Shown here piece by piece: positions 26,407 through 35,800 of a DNA stretch of 63,310 nucleotides. The DNA lies in assembly GCA_946479285.1 (NCBI GenBank), contig CAMLFH010000026.1, forward strand, positions 1 through 63,310, read 5' to 3'. The notes below the pieces were generated by a model. That model ran no database searches. It saw only the letters and a program-made list of their open reading frames with translations, and was not told the DNA's origin. Position 1 is the first letter of the stretch. Each line of letters begins with the position of its first letter. The stretch is from an uncultured Flavobacteriales bacterium. GTDB lineage: Bacteria > Bacteroidota > Bacteroidia > Flavobacteriales > Crocinitomicaceae. Both the position numbers and the translations under genes were made by a program.

Positions 26407-28750
26407 TATTATTGAATTTGAGAATAATGGTGTAGACGCCGGAGGACAGTTCACGAATATCGTATAAATTATTCGAAGGGACAAATTGTTTCACTTCTGC
26501 ACCGTTCTGATCTAAAACAACGATTTGTTGCAATTCTCTATCTGTTGTAATTTGTAGGAAATCAGTTGTCGGATTTGGAAATACTGCCACTTCATTTTCA
26601 ACTGTAGCGGTTTGGCTTAATTTTGCCCGTTCTTCGAACTCAGCCATTGTAGGCATTTTCATGGGTAAGCTGCGGTCTTTTCCACTTGCTACCGGAGCAA
26701 CAAAACTTCCCACTTGGTTTTCCAAACCACAAGTCTGGCATTGATCGATGGAATAAGGCGTATTGGAAGAGGTGAAATCATTTCCACAGGTAATCTTTCC
26801 AACTTCAATGGTAATTCCCTCGGGCATGTTGCCTGGGTCATAAATTCCGGCATCCAATTGCACATAATCCAGTGCTTTTAAAGTGACGGGAGTATTTCCA
26901 TATATATTACCACTCACTTTCAGGTTTTCAAATGCCCCAATCATTAATCCGATAGCAGAGTATCCGTATAAAGTTGAGTAAAGGTCCGTATTAACGTCAT
27001 AATCTACAACCCGGTTAATCAGATCGTGGTACAGGGGTTTATCTCCTTCGTTATTGGCATAAATCAGGTTATACAACAGCATGTAATCCATTCCCGAAAA
27101 CCATCCTTCATCAATCTTATATCCAGTTGTTTGTGGAGGTCCATATTCTTGAGTTTCTACAATATCTACTTTTCCATCGTCCCAACGGTCATGATCTGTA
27201 TCAAAAACAAATGGAACATTCCAATAGTAAGGAATCCCATCAGGGTCTTGAACTGCTGAATAGGGTCCATCAGGTTGTGTATGCCCCGGTCTATTAATAT
27301 TCGTATAACCAAAATTGTGTGGACCAACACAAGGAGCTGCTTCCAACATTAAGTTGGCATAATTATAGGCATGCTCTTTTCGTTCTACATCATTCTCATT
27401 ATCGGTTGGGTTCCAATCCCAGAAATAATCATAGAGTGGGACGTATAGCCCATCAATGTCTGCATCTGCACTTTTATTGGCAACAAAGCGAGGCACAGGT
27501 ATAAAACCTGACCCACTATTGGAAATGACATTCAGAATCAATGCCATTTTTACATTCACATTGTCACCATAACCATTGATTCCCGAATTCCATAAAGCTT
27601 GTGCAATGGGATTATAACTCAATGCGGTGGCATAGCTGGAAGAACCAAGTCCTATATTATTACCTGTAGTAAACAACGGACCGGAGATCATTTGCATAGG
27701 AATCATATATTGGTAGAGCGCCTGCCCAATTTCCACTTCTTTAAATCGTGGATTAATAACAGTCCAATAGGGAGATCCGGGTATTCCCAAGGTTGGATAA
27801 GGAATTGGCACATTCTGACTCGGGGGCACATTTGTTGTCCCACTGAACTGTCCTGCCATCCTTCCGATCATATTGGTACTATGCCGTTTGGCTTCTTCGT
27901 GGAAATTCATAATAGCATCATCAATTCCGTCCTTGTCTTTATCAATACCGTACGGCATATCCGGAATACTCTTTACAATAGCAAAAAAGCCCAAGAGTAA
28001 TCGAATCACCTGATCCTGGCTTTCTTCTCCGTAACCATAAGCCCCTTCATCGAAACCTTTTTTGTAGTTTACAATTGGGTGTTGAGGAACAGCTAAATCG
28101 GGAGCTGAATTTCCATCACCTGCAGTTGTTATACCCCATAGTCCACAATAATCACTTTGATTGTAATTCATTTGTCCGTAATCTATTCCTGTTTTATTAT
28201 TCGTCAATGAATAATAGTTCGAAGTAAAATTTGGAGGGGGACCAGGGAATTGATTCGTGTTTAAGAAATCAGGACCTACATCATCCCTGAAAAAATAACC
28301 GTTGACATCTGGTTGTAAAGTTGCATCACTTGGTCGATATGCATCATCATATCCTGGTTCTGACGAGTAAAAAGTTTCAGCAACATTATCCAAACGCTCA
28401 AACGCCTTAATGGCATAGTATAATTCCCGTTCGTTGTTTTTCAAATCTGCATATCTTCCTTTGTCTTGTAGGATTTTGTGTTCAACAGCAAGCATGGTTA
28501 AATAATATCCGTGCATGATTGTGGCATCCGCCCATTTCATAAATTGACCTCGTGTGAGGTTTCGACTTTCTGCCACCAAACTTTGCCCGGGGCCTTCTCC
28601 CATCACCATGAAATCATTTCTTAAACGCCAGCGGTAGAACCAGTATTTAGCATGCCAACCGTTCATGTTTGGCATTTGAGCGAAACTTTCTGTTGGAGTG
28701 AATAGTGTAAAGACCATTACTCCCAATAAGGTTAATAGTGCTTTTCTCAT
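26372..28750 (-). CDS. T9SS type A exported protein of unknown function (792 residues)
   Basis: Signal peptide MRKALLTLLGVMVFTLFTPTESFAQ. The body is rich in Trp, Tyr and Asn and largely helical: GWHAKYWFYRWRLRNDF at the start, MHGYYLTMLAVEHKILQDKGR, then YYAIKAFERLDNVAETFY, and KIDEGWFSGMDYMLLYNLIY late. Two Asp-rich loops (DKDKDGIDDAIM, DTDHDRWDDGKVD) resemble EF-hand or dockerin calcium sites. The aromatic helical layout could be an alpha/alpha toroid as in some glycoside hydrolases or lyases, but no catalytic motif is certain. A cysteine-bearing segment (CGNDFTS ... CQTCGLEN) precedes the type A sorting domain (VAVFPNPTTDFLQITTD ... IKVVKL). ATGA overlap with the tail-fibre-like gene upstream and overlap with the lipoprotein gene downstream tie it into one operon. 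Confidence 0.86.
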   Translation of the reverse strand: MRKALLTLLGVMVFTLFTPTESFAQMPNMNGWHAKYWFYRWRLRNDFMVMGEGPGQSLVAESRNLTRGQFMKWADATIMHGYYLTMLAVEHKILQDKGRYADLKNNERELYYAIKAFERLDNVAETFYSSEPGYDDAYRPSDATLQPDVNGYFFRDDVGPDFLNTNQFPGPPPNFTSNYYSLTNNKTGIDYGQMNYNQSDYCGLWGITTAGDGNSAPDLAVPQHPIVNYKKGFDEGAYGYGEESQDQVIRLLLGFFAIVKSIPDMPYGIDKDKDGIDDAIMNFHEEAKRHSTNMIGRMAGQFSGTTNVPPSQNVPIPYPTLGIPGSPYWTVINPRFKEVEIGQALYQYMIPMQMISGPLFTTGNNIGLGSSSYATALSYNPIAQALWNSGINGYGDNVNVKMALILNVISNSGSGFIPVPRFVANKSADADIDGLYVPLYDYFWDWNPTDNENDVERKEHAYNYANLMLEAAPCVGPHNFGYTNINRPGHTQPDGPYSAVQDPDGIPYYWNVPFVFDTDHDRWDDGKVDIVETQEYGPPQTTGYKIDEGWFSGMDYMLLYNLIYANNEGDKPLYHDLINRVVDYDVNTDLYSTLYGYSAIGLMIGAFENLKVSGNIYGNTPVTLKALDYVQLDAGIYDPGNMPEGITIEVGKITCGNDFTSSNTPYSIDQCQTCGLENQVGSFVAPVASGKDRSLPMKMPTMAEFEERAKLSQTATVENEVAVFPNPTTDFLQITTDRELQQIVVLDQNGAEVKQFVPSNNLYDIRELSSGVYTIILKFNNNETKHIKVVKL

Positions 28751-29895
28751 GGTTTCTGTTGTTTGATGGTTTCCAATTCTGCTTTTAGTTTTTCCAACTC
28801 CTTATTTTGGGCAATCAAATACAGGGTCAATTCTTCAATCTTTTCCATCATTTTGACATTCATTTCAGCCACATCAATTCCTTCTTCCATCATTGCTTTT
28901 TCGGATGGAATGGATGGTAAATGTTTGTGTTCTTTTACAAAGTTTTCTACTTCGGCTAATGGCATCAACCGGTAATCTTCTTCAAAGACATAATCTGCCC
29001 AAACATCGGCATCTACTTTGATTTTTCGTGCTCGGGTTAATCCACTAGCTTCAACCACAAAAGTTTTTTGTGTGTTGTTACTCACAGAAAACATCCCATT
29101 TGTCCCAAAGTGAAAAATATTTGTAACACCGTTGTGTAAATCCATTTGACCATCTGCTCTTAATTCGAACGCTAGTTGATTAGTTGTCGAATTATAGACT
29201 TCCATAATCTTAGTGTCCGGATTATTGTATTCGAATCTCATCAGACGCTGGTAAGGCAGCGTATTACCTACTGCACTTGCATAAATGATAGCAGTACGAT
29301 TTGTGTTCACAATGCTAAATTTTGAAAATGTACCCATGTCTGATCCAATCGAAATTGATCCACCAGCCCAAATATGGGAACTTACTTTTGCCGCCCCCAA
29401 AACATCTAGCTGCCTGGTAGGTGTGGCAGTTCCAATCCCAACCAGAACCTGCGGACATTCACTAAATAATTTGTTTGGCCCGTTTGCCCATGAAGGACTC
29501 GTTACAGAACCACCCGTTACGATATCACAATTTCTAGAATAAATAGCATCCCTGATTGCTTCAATAGCCAACTTTTTAGTAACTCCGTTTTCACCGCTTA
29601 CAAGAATTGTTTCTCCATGAAGTCCATCTAATTGTGCAATATTTGGAAGATACAAATCTCCGTCTACCTTCAAATCTGCTCCCACACGTGCACTAGAAGA
29701 CATCAATACAGAATCGCCCACAACAAGTGTGGAATCAATGCGCGTGGAACCTGCAACTGTTAAACGTGCTGTGGGTACGGTTGATCCCGTTCCCAATCCC
29801 ACATTTCCATTTTCGGAAATAACATTTTCTTGTGAGAATAATTGATTGCTAAAAAGCAAAGCTGCCAATGACAGCAAATAAGTGATTTTTTTCAT
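28747..29895 (-). CDS. Secreted tail-fibre-like protein with S74-type C-terminal region
   Basis: 382 residues from the ATG at 29895 (MKKITYLLSLAALLFSNQLFSQ, a signal peptide); the ATG at 29955 lacks signal features. The N-terminal part has head-repeat-like sequences (NVGLGTGSTVPTARLTVAGS, TLVVGDSVLMSSSARVGADLKVDGDLYLPN, VLVGIGTATPTRQLDVLGAAKVSS). The C-terminal part (WADYVFEEDYRLMPLAEVENF ... HKHLPSIPSEKAMMEEG) is the common Bacteroidota tail-fibre segment, followed by a coiled coil (EKIEELTLYLIAQNKELEKLKAELETIKQQ) likely to make a trimer. No T9SS sorting domain is visible. First gene of the minus-strand block; ATGA overlap with the next gene. Confidence 0.85.
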   Translation of the reverse strand: MKKITYLLSLAALLFSNQLFSQENVISENGNVGLGTGSTVPTARLTVAGSTRIDSTLVVGDSVLMSSSARVGADLKVDGDLYLPNIAQLDGLHGETILVSGENGVTKKLAIEAIRDAIYSRNCDIVTGGSVTSPSWANGPNKLFSECPQVLVGIGTATPTRQLDVLGAAKVSSHIWAGGSISIGSDMGTFSKFSIVNTNRTAIIYASAVGNTLPYQRLMRFEYNNPDTKIMEVYNSTTNQLAFELRADGQMDLHNGVTNIFHFGTNGMFSVSNNTQKTFVVEASGLTRARKIKVDADVWADYVFEEDYRLMPLAEVENFVKEHKHLPSIPSEKAMMEEGIDVAEMNVKMMEKIEELTLYLIAQNKELEKLKAELETIKQQKP

Positions 29896-30035
29896 GATAG
29901 TGAATAATAGTTTAATGCCTACTCTGTTTAATTTTTGCATGGCAATTTTCGGCATCCCTGACCATGACTTTTAGTTTCAGTTTCAATAGCAATAATGAAA
30001 CAGTGTCAAATTGTTACATTCTCAAATAATCGTTA

Positions 30036-30043
30036 CAAATATA
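30036..30043 (-). promoter_or_regulatory. Putative -7 box of the minus-strand secreted-protein operon
   Basis: TATATTTG on the minus strand, 140 bases from the start at 29895. It is the same octamer as the box at 25402-25409. The interval 29896-30172 contains no gene. Confidence 0.45.
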
Positions 30044-30172
30044 ACCTTGAAAATAAAAATTGCGCTGTTTTGAGTAATTTTATTTACAAAATAGATACAA
30101 AGATATGCTCTAACCTCGTAATCTTTTTACGATCCATCCTGTTTTCGGAACAAATGAACGACTGCGCTGCCG

Positions 30173-30206
30173 TTTGTCAGTCTCGCCCAAATTTTAATTA
30201 CTTTTG
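30173..30206 (+). promoter_or_regulatory. Bacteroidota promoter of the WbpB/WbpA-like genes
   Basis: TTTG at 30173-30176, a 22-base spacer and TACTTTTG at 30199-30206, in full agreement with the TTTG-N17-23-TAnnTTTG consensus. The predicted start of transcription is ~10 bases before the ATG at 30223. It supports that start over the in-frame ATG at 29995, which lies upstream of the promoter. Confidence 0.65.
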
Positions 30207-30222
30207 CCACTCAAACAAGAAA

Positions 30223-31263
30223 ATGATACCAGAAAACCAAAAAGTGAAATTCGCCGTTCTCGGAGCCGGACATATCGGCAAGAGACATGCTGAAATGGTT
30301 CGAAGAGATGCGGAAGGAGAATTGGTTGCAATGATCGATGTCCGTTCTGCAGAAGAATGCGGAGTCGTTGATTTCAATGTTCCTTTCTTTCAATCGGTGG
30401 AAGAATTATTGGCTTCAGGTATTGAGTTTGATGTGCTGAATGTGTGTACACCGAATGGTTTGCATGCTGAACAGGCGCTTGCAGGATTGGAAAACAAAAA
30501 GCACGTGGTGGTGGAAAAACCGATGGGTTTGACCAAAGATCAGTGTGAGAAAGTGATTTTCAAGTCGCTGCAGCAATCCAGGCAGGTTTTTTGCGTAATG
30601 CAGAACCGTTATTCGCCGCCAAGCGAGTGGATTAAAAATTTGATCGAGAGTAAAGTTTTGGGTGATATTTTCATGGTGCAGTTGAATTGCTACTGGAATC
30701 GCGACGAACGTTATTACAAGGCCGGGGGCTGGAAGGGGACAAGCGACCTGGATGGCGGAACGCTGTTTACGCAGTTCTCGCATTTCATTGATATCATGTA
30801 CTGGTTATTCGGTGATATCGACAATATCCAGGGCAAATTTGCGGATTTCACGCACAAAGACTCCACGGATTTTGAAGATTCCGGTTTTGTGAGCTTTGAT
30901 TTCATCAATGGCGGAATGGGCTGTATCAATTATTCTACGGCCGTTGCAGATAAGAACCTGGAAAGCTCCATGACCATTGTGGGCAGAAACGGAAGTGTGA
31001 AAATCGGCGGACAATACATGAATGAAGTGGAAGTGTGTAATATTCCGGGTTATGAAATGCCGGACCTGGAGCCAACGAATCCGGGGAACGATTACGGAGC
31101 ATATAAAGGTTCCGCTGCCAATCACCATTTTGTGATCACAAACGTCATTGATACGTTGAAAGGCAGAACTTCCGCAACTACAAATGCTTTGGAAGGATTG
31201 AAAGTGGTAGAAATTATTGAACGCATTTATAAGGTAAGAAATGAGCAGCTCAATTTACAATAA
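30223..31263 (+). CDS. Gfo/Idh/MocA oxidoreductase, WbpB/WlbA-like
   Basis: 346 residues from the ATG at 30223 (MIPENQKVKFAVLGAGHIGKRHAEMV), fixed by the NAD-binding GxGxxG near the N-terminus and by the promoter just upstream. Further motifs: NVCTPNGLHAEQALAGLENKKHVVVEKPMG (the EKP motif of the family) and a C-terminal part with KAGGWKGTSDLDGGTLFTQFSHFIDIMYWLFGD (His/Asp active-site region). The WlbA/WbpB group oxidises C3 of UDP-GlcNAc-uronate, supplying the keto sugar to the WbpE aminotransferase. Its overlap with the WbpA-like gene (23 bases) supports this assignment. Confidence 0.92.
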   Translation: MIPENQKVKFAVLGAGHIGKRHAEMVRRDAEGELVAMIDVRSAEECGVVDFNVPFFQSVEELLASGIEFDVLNVCTPNGLHAEQALAGLENKKHVVVEKPMGLTKDQCEKVIFKSLQQSRQVFCVMQNRYSPPSEWIKNLIESKVLGDIFMVQLNCYWNRDERYYKAGGWKGTSDLDGGTLFTQFSHFIDIMYWLFGDIDNIQGKFADFTHKDSTDFEDSGFVSFDFINGGMGCINYSTAVADKNLESSMTIVGRNGSVKIGGQYMNEVEVCNIPGYEMPDLEPTNPGNDYGAYKGSAANHHFVITNVIDTLKGRTSATTNALEGLKVVEIIERIYKVRNEQLNLQ

Positions 31264-32542
31264 ATTAGTAGCGAAAGAAGCCAAACTGGCAGTGATCGGT
31301 TTGGGATATGTTGGACTTCCGATTGCATTGGAATTCGCTAAAAAGATCAAAGTTGTTGGATTTGATATCAACCAGGCACGTGTCGATATGATGCGTAACC
31401 AAAAAGATCCGAGTAATGAACTTGCTGCTTCCGATTTTGAAGGCTGTGATATTCACTTTTCGGCAGATATCAACGATCTGAAAGACGTTCAGTTCTATGT
31501 GGTTGCTGTTCCAACTCCGATTGATGATGCAAACCTGCCGGATCTTCGTCCGCTTTTGGGTGCTTCCAGAACAGTTGCCCAGGTGCTGAAAAAAGGCGAT
31601 TATGTGGTTTTCGAATCGACTGTATATCCGGGTTGTACCGAAGAAGATTGTATTCCCGTATTGGAAGAACTTTCCGGCTTGAAATTCAAAGAAGATTTCA
31701 AAGTAGGATATTCACCGGAGCGCATTAATCCGGGAGATAAAGAACATACTTTGCAAAATGTAGTGAAAGTGGTTTCAGGATGCTGTGCCGAATCACTGGA
31801 AGAAATTGCAAAGACCTATGAATTGGTTGTTACTGCCGGGGTTCACCGTGCCGCTTCGATCAAAGTTGCGGAAGCAGCGAAAATAATTGAGAATACACAA
31901 CGCGACGTAAATATTGCATTGATCAACGAATTGTCGATCATTTTTAACCGGTTAGGCATCAATACTTATGACGTATTGGAAGCTGCCGGAACAAAGTGGA
32001 ACTTTTTGCGCTTTTCACCGGGATTGGTTGGCGGACACTGCATCGGTGTGGATCCGTATTATTTGACGCACAAAGCACAGCAAGCCGGTTATCACGCCAA
32101 GATCATCAACAGCGGTCGTTACGTAAACGATTCAATGGGCTTTTACATCGGGAAGCAAACCGTGAAGAAAATGATCGCACAGGGGAAACATATCCAGGAA
32201 GCGAAAGTTTTGGTAATGGGAGCAACCTTCAAAGAAGACGTTTCCGATATCCGCAATTCCAAAGTGATCGATGTAGTGAACGAATTGAAATCATTCCAGG
32301 TAAAAGTGGATTTGGTGGATCCGCATGCATCTTCCGAAGAAATGGAGCACGAATACGGAGTGAATTTGGTGGAAATCGGGAAAAACTACGATGCAATCAT
32401 TGTAGCAGTTAACCATAAGGCATACAAAAACCTGGATGAAACCTATTTCAAGTCTTTGATGAAGGACAACAAAGGCGTTTTCGTAGACATCAAAGGAACC
32501 TTTAAAGGAAAAATTGCCGACCTGGAATATTGGAGCCTGTAA
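31241..32542 (+). CDS. Nucleotide-sugar dehydrogenase, WbpA/TviB-like (UDP-HexNAc 6-dehydrogenase)
   Basis: 433 residues. NAD motif VIGLGYVGLPIALEFAKK, VPTPIDDANLPDLRPL, ESTVYPGCTEEDCIPVLE, GYSPERINPGD, KIIENTQRDVNIALINELS and catalytic Cys267 in LVGGHCIGVDPYYL. The ERINPGD and GGHCIGVDPYYL signatures mark the N-acetylated sugar branch, which oxidises UDP-GlcNAc or UDP-GalNAc at C6. With the WbpB-, WbpE- and WbpD-like genes it completes the route to UDP-2,3-diacetamido-2,3-dideoxy-glucuronate; a WbpI-type 2-epimerase is not in the window. Last gene of the series. Confidence 0.93.
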   Translation: MSSSIYNKLVAKEAKLAVIGLGYVGLPIALEFAKKIKVVGFDINQARVDMMRNQKDPSNELAASDFEGCDIHFSADINDLKDVQFYVVAVPTPIDDANLPDLRPLLGASRTVAQVLKKGDYVVFESTVYPGCTEEDCIPVLEELSGLKFKEDFKVGYSPERINPGDKEHTLQNVVKVVSGCCAESLEEIAKTYELVVTAGVHRAASIKVAEAAKIIENTQRDVNIALINELSIIFNRLGINTYDVLEAAGTKWNFLRFSPGLVGGHCIGVDPYYLTHKAQQAGYHAKIINSGRYVNDSMGFYIGKQTVKKMIAQGKHIQEAKVLVMGATFKEDVSDIRNSKVIDVVNELKSFQVKVDLVDPHASSEEMEHEYGVNLVEIGKNYDAIIVAVNHKAYKNLDETYFKSLMKDNKGVFVDIKGTFKGKIADLEYWSL

Positions 32543-32570
32543 TTAACACTAAGAATCAGGGAATTTTATT

Positions 32571-32695
32571 TAACCGCAAAGAGCGCGGAGACGCAAAGGG
32601 TAAAAAGTTTTCCTTTGCTCCTTCGCTGATCGCATGCCGCCAATAGCTTTAGCGATGGCACAAGCTACGGCGTAAGCGTTCATTCTTTGCGGTGA
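32571..32695. repeat. MITE-like element bounded by ACCGCAAAG / CTTTGCGGT
   Basis: 9-base terminal inverted arms at 32573-32581 and 32685-32693 bound ~120 bases that include internal inverted stretches (CGCAAAGG / CCTTTGC). The left end resembles, in reverse, bases 3871-3900: 12 matching bases, a 7-base variable part, then 9 matching bases. Confidence 0.6.
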
Positions 32696-32798
32696 AAAAG
32701 AATTGAAATCTTATTTTCTTCTGTGAAATTTAAAACGACTTGTCCGTTTTTTGCATTTTGTCCCGCATTTGTCCCACAAACTTAAGGCAACGTTCACC

Positions 32799-32806
32799 TA
32801 CTTTTG
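32799..32806 (+). promoter_or_regulatory. Putative -7 box of the large adhesin gene
   Basis: TACTTTTG matches TAnnTTTG, 28 bases before the ATG. The nearest TTTG upstream (32768-32771) is 27 bases away, slightly outside the usual spacing. Confidence 0.45.
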
Positions 32807-32834
32807 GAGTTTATCATTCTAAAAGTACATACCG

Positions 32835-35800
32835 ATGATATTCAAAAGTCTCTTTCAATCTTTTAAACTGTGGGCCTTGCTGAGTGTGGGAATAAGTTTT
32901 AACAGCTTTTCTCAGTGCAACTGGACTTCCGTTTTTTATGACTCTTTTGAATATTCGACTATTATTCCGCACCTCATTCCCGGGGCAACATACCAAAACA
33001 CGCCACAAACTTTTGCTGGTTGTGTAAGAACAGGTTCCCAGGGAATGTACCTGAATGTAACCGATGGATTTTTCGGAGCGATTTATTTACAGCCTTTCAC
33101 AGATATGTGTGTAGGGCAGAGTTACCGCTTCAGCTTTTCCACAAGAGATGCTTTCGTGAGTACCAATAACCTCACAATTATGGTAAAGGATGCCGTTGGA
33201 AATGTTATTGTAACACAAAATGTAATCAACGGAAGCACCTGGAACGATATCACAATGACCGCGTTTACTGCTCCTACATCCACCGTTTACTTCGAGATCT
33301 TTACCAATATTCCCGGTGGTCCCGGAAATGATATCGGATTTGACGACCTGAGATTATCGCAATGTCAGCCGCTTCCACTTGTTTTCACACACAGTGCATG
33401 CATTGGTTCTGCCGGAATCGATTTGTACTCCATCTTTTCAGGAACTTTGTCTCCGGCAGGAATCTGGGCAGGTCCTTCAGCTTTGACGAATGGTTATTTG
33501 GGAACCTACACACCCGGAACGAACACGAGCGGTTTATATACTTACACCATTGATGGTGCAGCCGGTTGTGCGGATTCCAGCGCACAGGTCACGGTTTCTT
33601 ATGTGAATACGCCAAACTTAAATCCCATTACGAATGTACAGGCATGTCAATCATACGTACTACCTGTAATCACAGGAACAACGCTCGCAGGCAATGAAAA
33701 ATACTACACGGGTCCCGGGGGAACAGGAACGGCTTTCAATGCCGGGCAGATCATTACCACTTCTCAGACACTTTACGCTTATGGCGGAATAACAGCTTGT
33801 TCCGACCAGGAGCAGTTTACCATTACTATTTCACAACCGCCTTCTGCCGGATTTGATAACGGAGCTTATTACTGTGGAGCGGGTCCTGCAATTACCATGT
33901 CTTCTTTTTTATCTGCAGGATCTACTGCGGGAACCTGGACGGAAACAACCACTCCGGCTTCCGGGAATTTCAATACAGGAACATCTGTATTCAGCACAAA
34001 TGGCTTGAATCCGGGAAGCTATACTTTTACGTACACTGCAACCGGATCAGGAGGATGTGCAAATGATGCTGCAAACTTCACGATTACGATCGGGAACATT
34101 CCGTCCGTTAATTTAGGTCCGGATACTACCTTGTGTCCCGGACAAACAATTACGTTGAATGCAGCAACTTCAGGTCCTTATGATTCTTACAAATGGAATA
34201 ATAATGCTACAACTCCTACCAGGTTCATTACAAGTGCGGGAACGTACAGCGTAAAAGTGGGAAAATTGGGAAGCAATCAAATCGTGAACGGTGATTTTGA
34301 GTCCGGGAATACAGGCTTTACAACCGGTTATACCGTTGGAACAGGAGGAACATGGGGGCTCGTTTCCAATCCTGGAACGTATGCCATCACAACTTCTCCT
34401 TTTTCGGCACACAGCAATTTTACACCTTGTGCAGACCATACCGTAGCTCCGGGAACTCAAATGATGGTTGTAAACGGCTCCGGAACAGCGGGAATCAATG
34501 TTTGGTGCCAGAACGTTCCGGTTCAGTCCAACACCGATTACCAATTCGGGTCCTGGGTTTCCAACGCATTGAACGAAGTAAATGTTGCCCAGTTGCAATT
34601 CACGATCAACGGAAATTTAGTGGGACCGGTTTTCTCAACCCCTACCATCGGATGTTCCTGGCAGCAATTTTTCCAGGTTTGGAATTCGGGATTAAATACT
34701 TCTGCTCAAATCTGTATCGCCAATCAAAACATCAATCCGGGCGGAAATGATTTCGTTTTGGATGATATTACCTTTAAACCGATTTGTTATTCCTACGATA
34801 CGGTAGTGGTTGCTTACAGCACTTTCCCGGTCGTGAATTTAGGACCGGATACCACGCTTTGCGAAGGATCAGCTATCGTTTTGGATGCGCAAAATCCGGG
34901 TTGTACTTATTTGTGGACGGGCGGATCGACGGCTCAGACCTTAAATGTCACAACTGCCGGAACATACCAGGTAACGGTGAAAAATGCGGCGCAATGTGCC
35001 AAAGTGGATGCAATTACCATTTCTTTCGAAAACCAGAAACACGCAGGAAACGACAGCCTGGCGGTTTGGTGCGAAACAAACGGAGTAGTGGATCTCACGG
35101 ATTTGCTTTCAGCAGGAAGTACAGCCGGCGGCACCTGGTTTGATGTCAATGGCGGACTTGCGGGAAGTTTAACACCGGCAGGACAGTTAACCATAAGTGG
35201 AGCAATTGGTTCCAATCAATTGGAATACGTGGTTTACGGAACTTTTTGTGCGAATGATACCAGCAGTTTCCAGGTTCGGGTAAACGGCCAGCCGATCGGA
35301 GTAAATCCAACCGGTTTACATTTATGTAACACCACCGGAACAACGGTTGATTTGGATCAATACACAACAGGAGCTGCTCAGACATTGACCCCTTTCTGGA
35401 CGGAAACTTCTGCGTTCCCAAGCAACCAGTTTGATGCACCAACAGGTGTTCTCGACTTATCGCTTTTGGCAAACGGGAATTACCAGTTTGCATACGTGCT
35501 GCCAGCCGATTCGATGTGTGTGAACGATACGGTCAAAGTCACCGTTCAGATCACAGAAAACCCGATCATTGCCTTTTCATCAGATGTGATCAAAGGATGT
35601 TTTCCATTGAAAGTAGAATTCATCAATGAGAGTTCGGCAAATCCCGGATCTGTTGTAACCTGGGATTTGGGAGACGGAACCGGATCTTCGAATGTGGCTA
35701 TCGTCAATCACGAATACACCGGAATTGACTGTTTTGATGTAACGCTTACAATCACAGCAGATAATTTGTGTACAACTACTAAAACGCTCACAGATATGAT

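Noticed and set aside
26407..26484. Upstream start of the first family I lipoprotein
   Set aside because: It would precede the lipoprotein signal with 26 unrelated residues inside the upstream gene; the paralogue at 24901 starts at the equivalent of 26406.
29995..30222. N-terminal extension of the WbpB-like gene
   Set aside because: The Rossmann motif begins just after the ATG at 30223, and a complete promoter lies at 30173-30206, inside the extension.
33362..35493. Several frames of 60-142 codons within the type-B adhesin
   Set aside because: All lie inside a long continuous gene with clear domains; their translations have no recognisable motifs.
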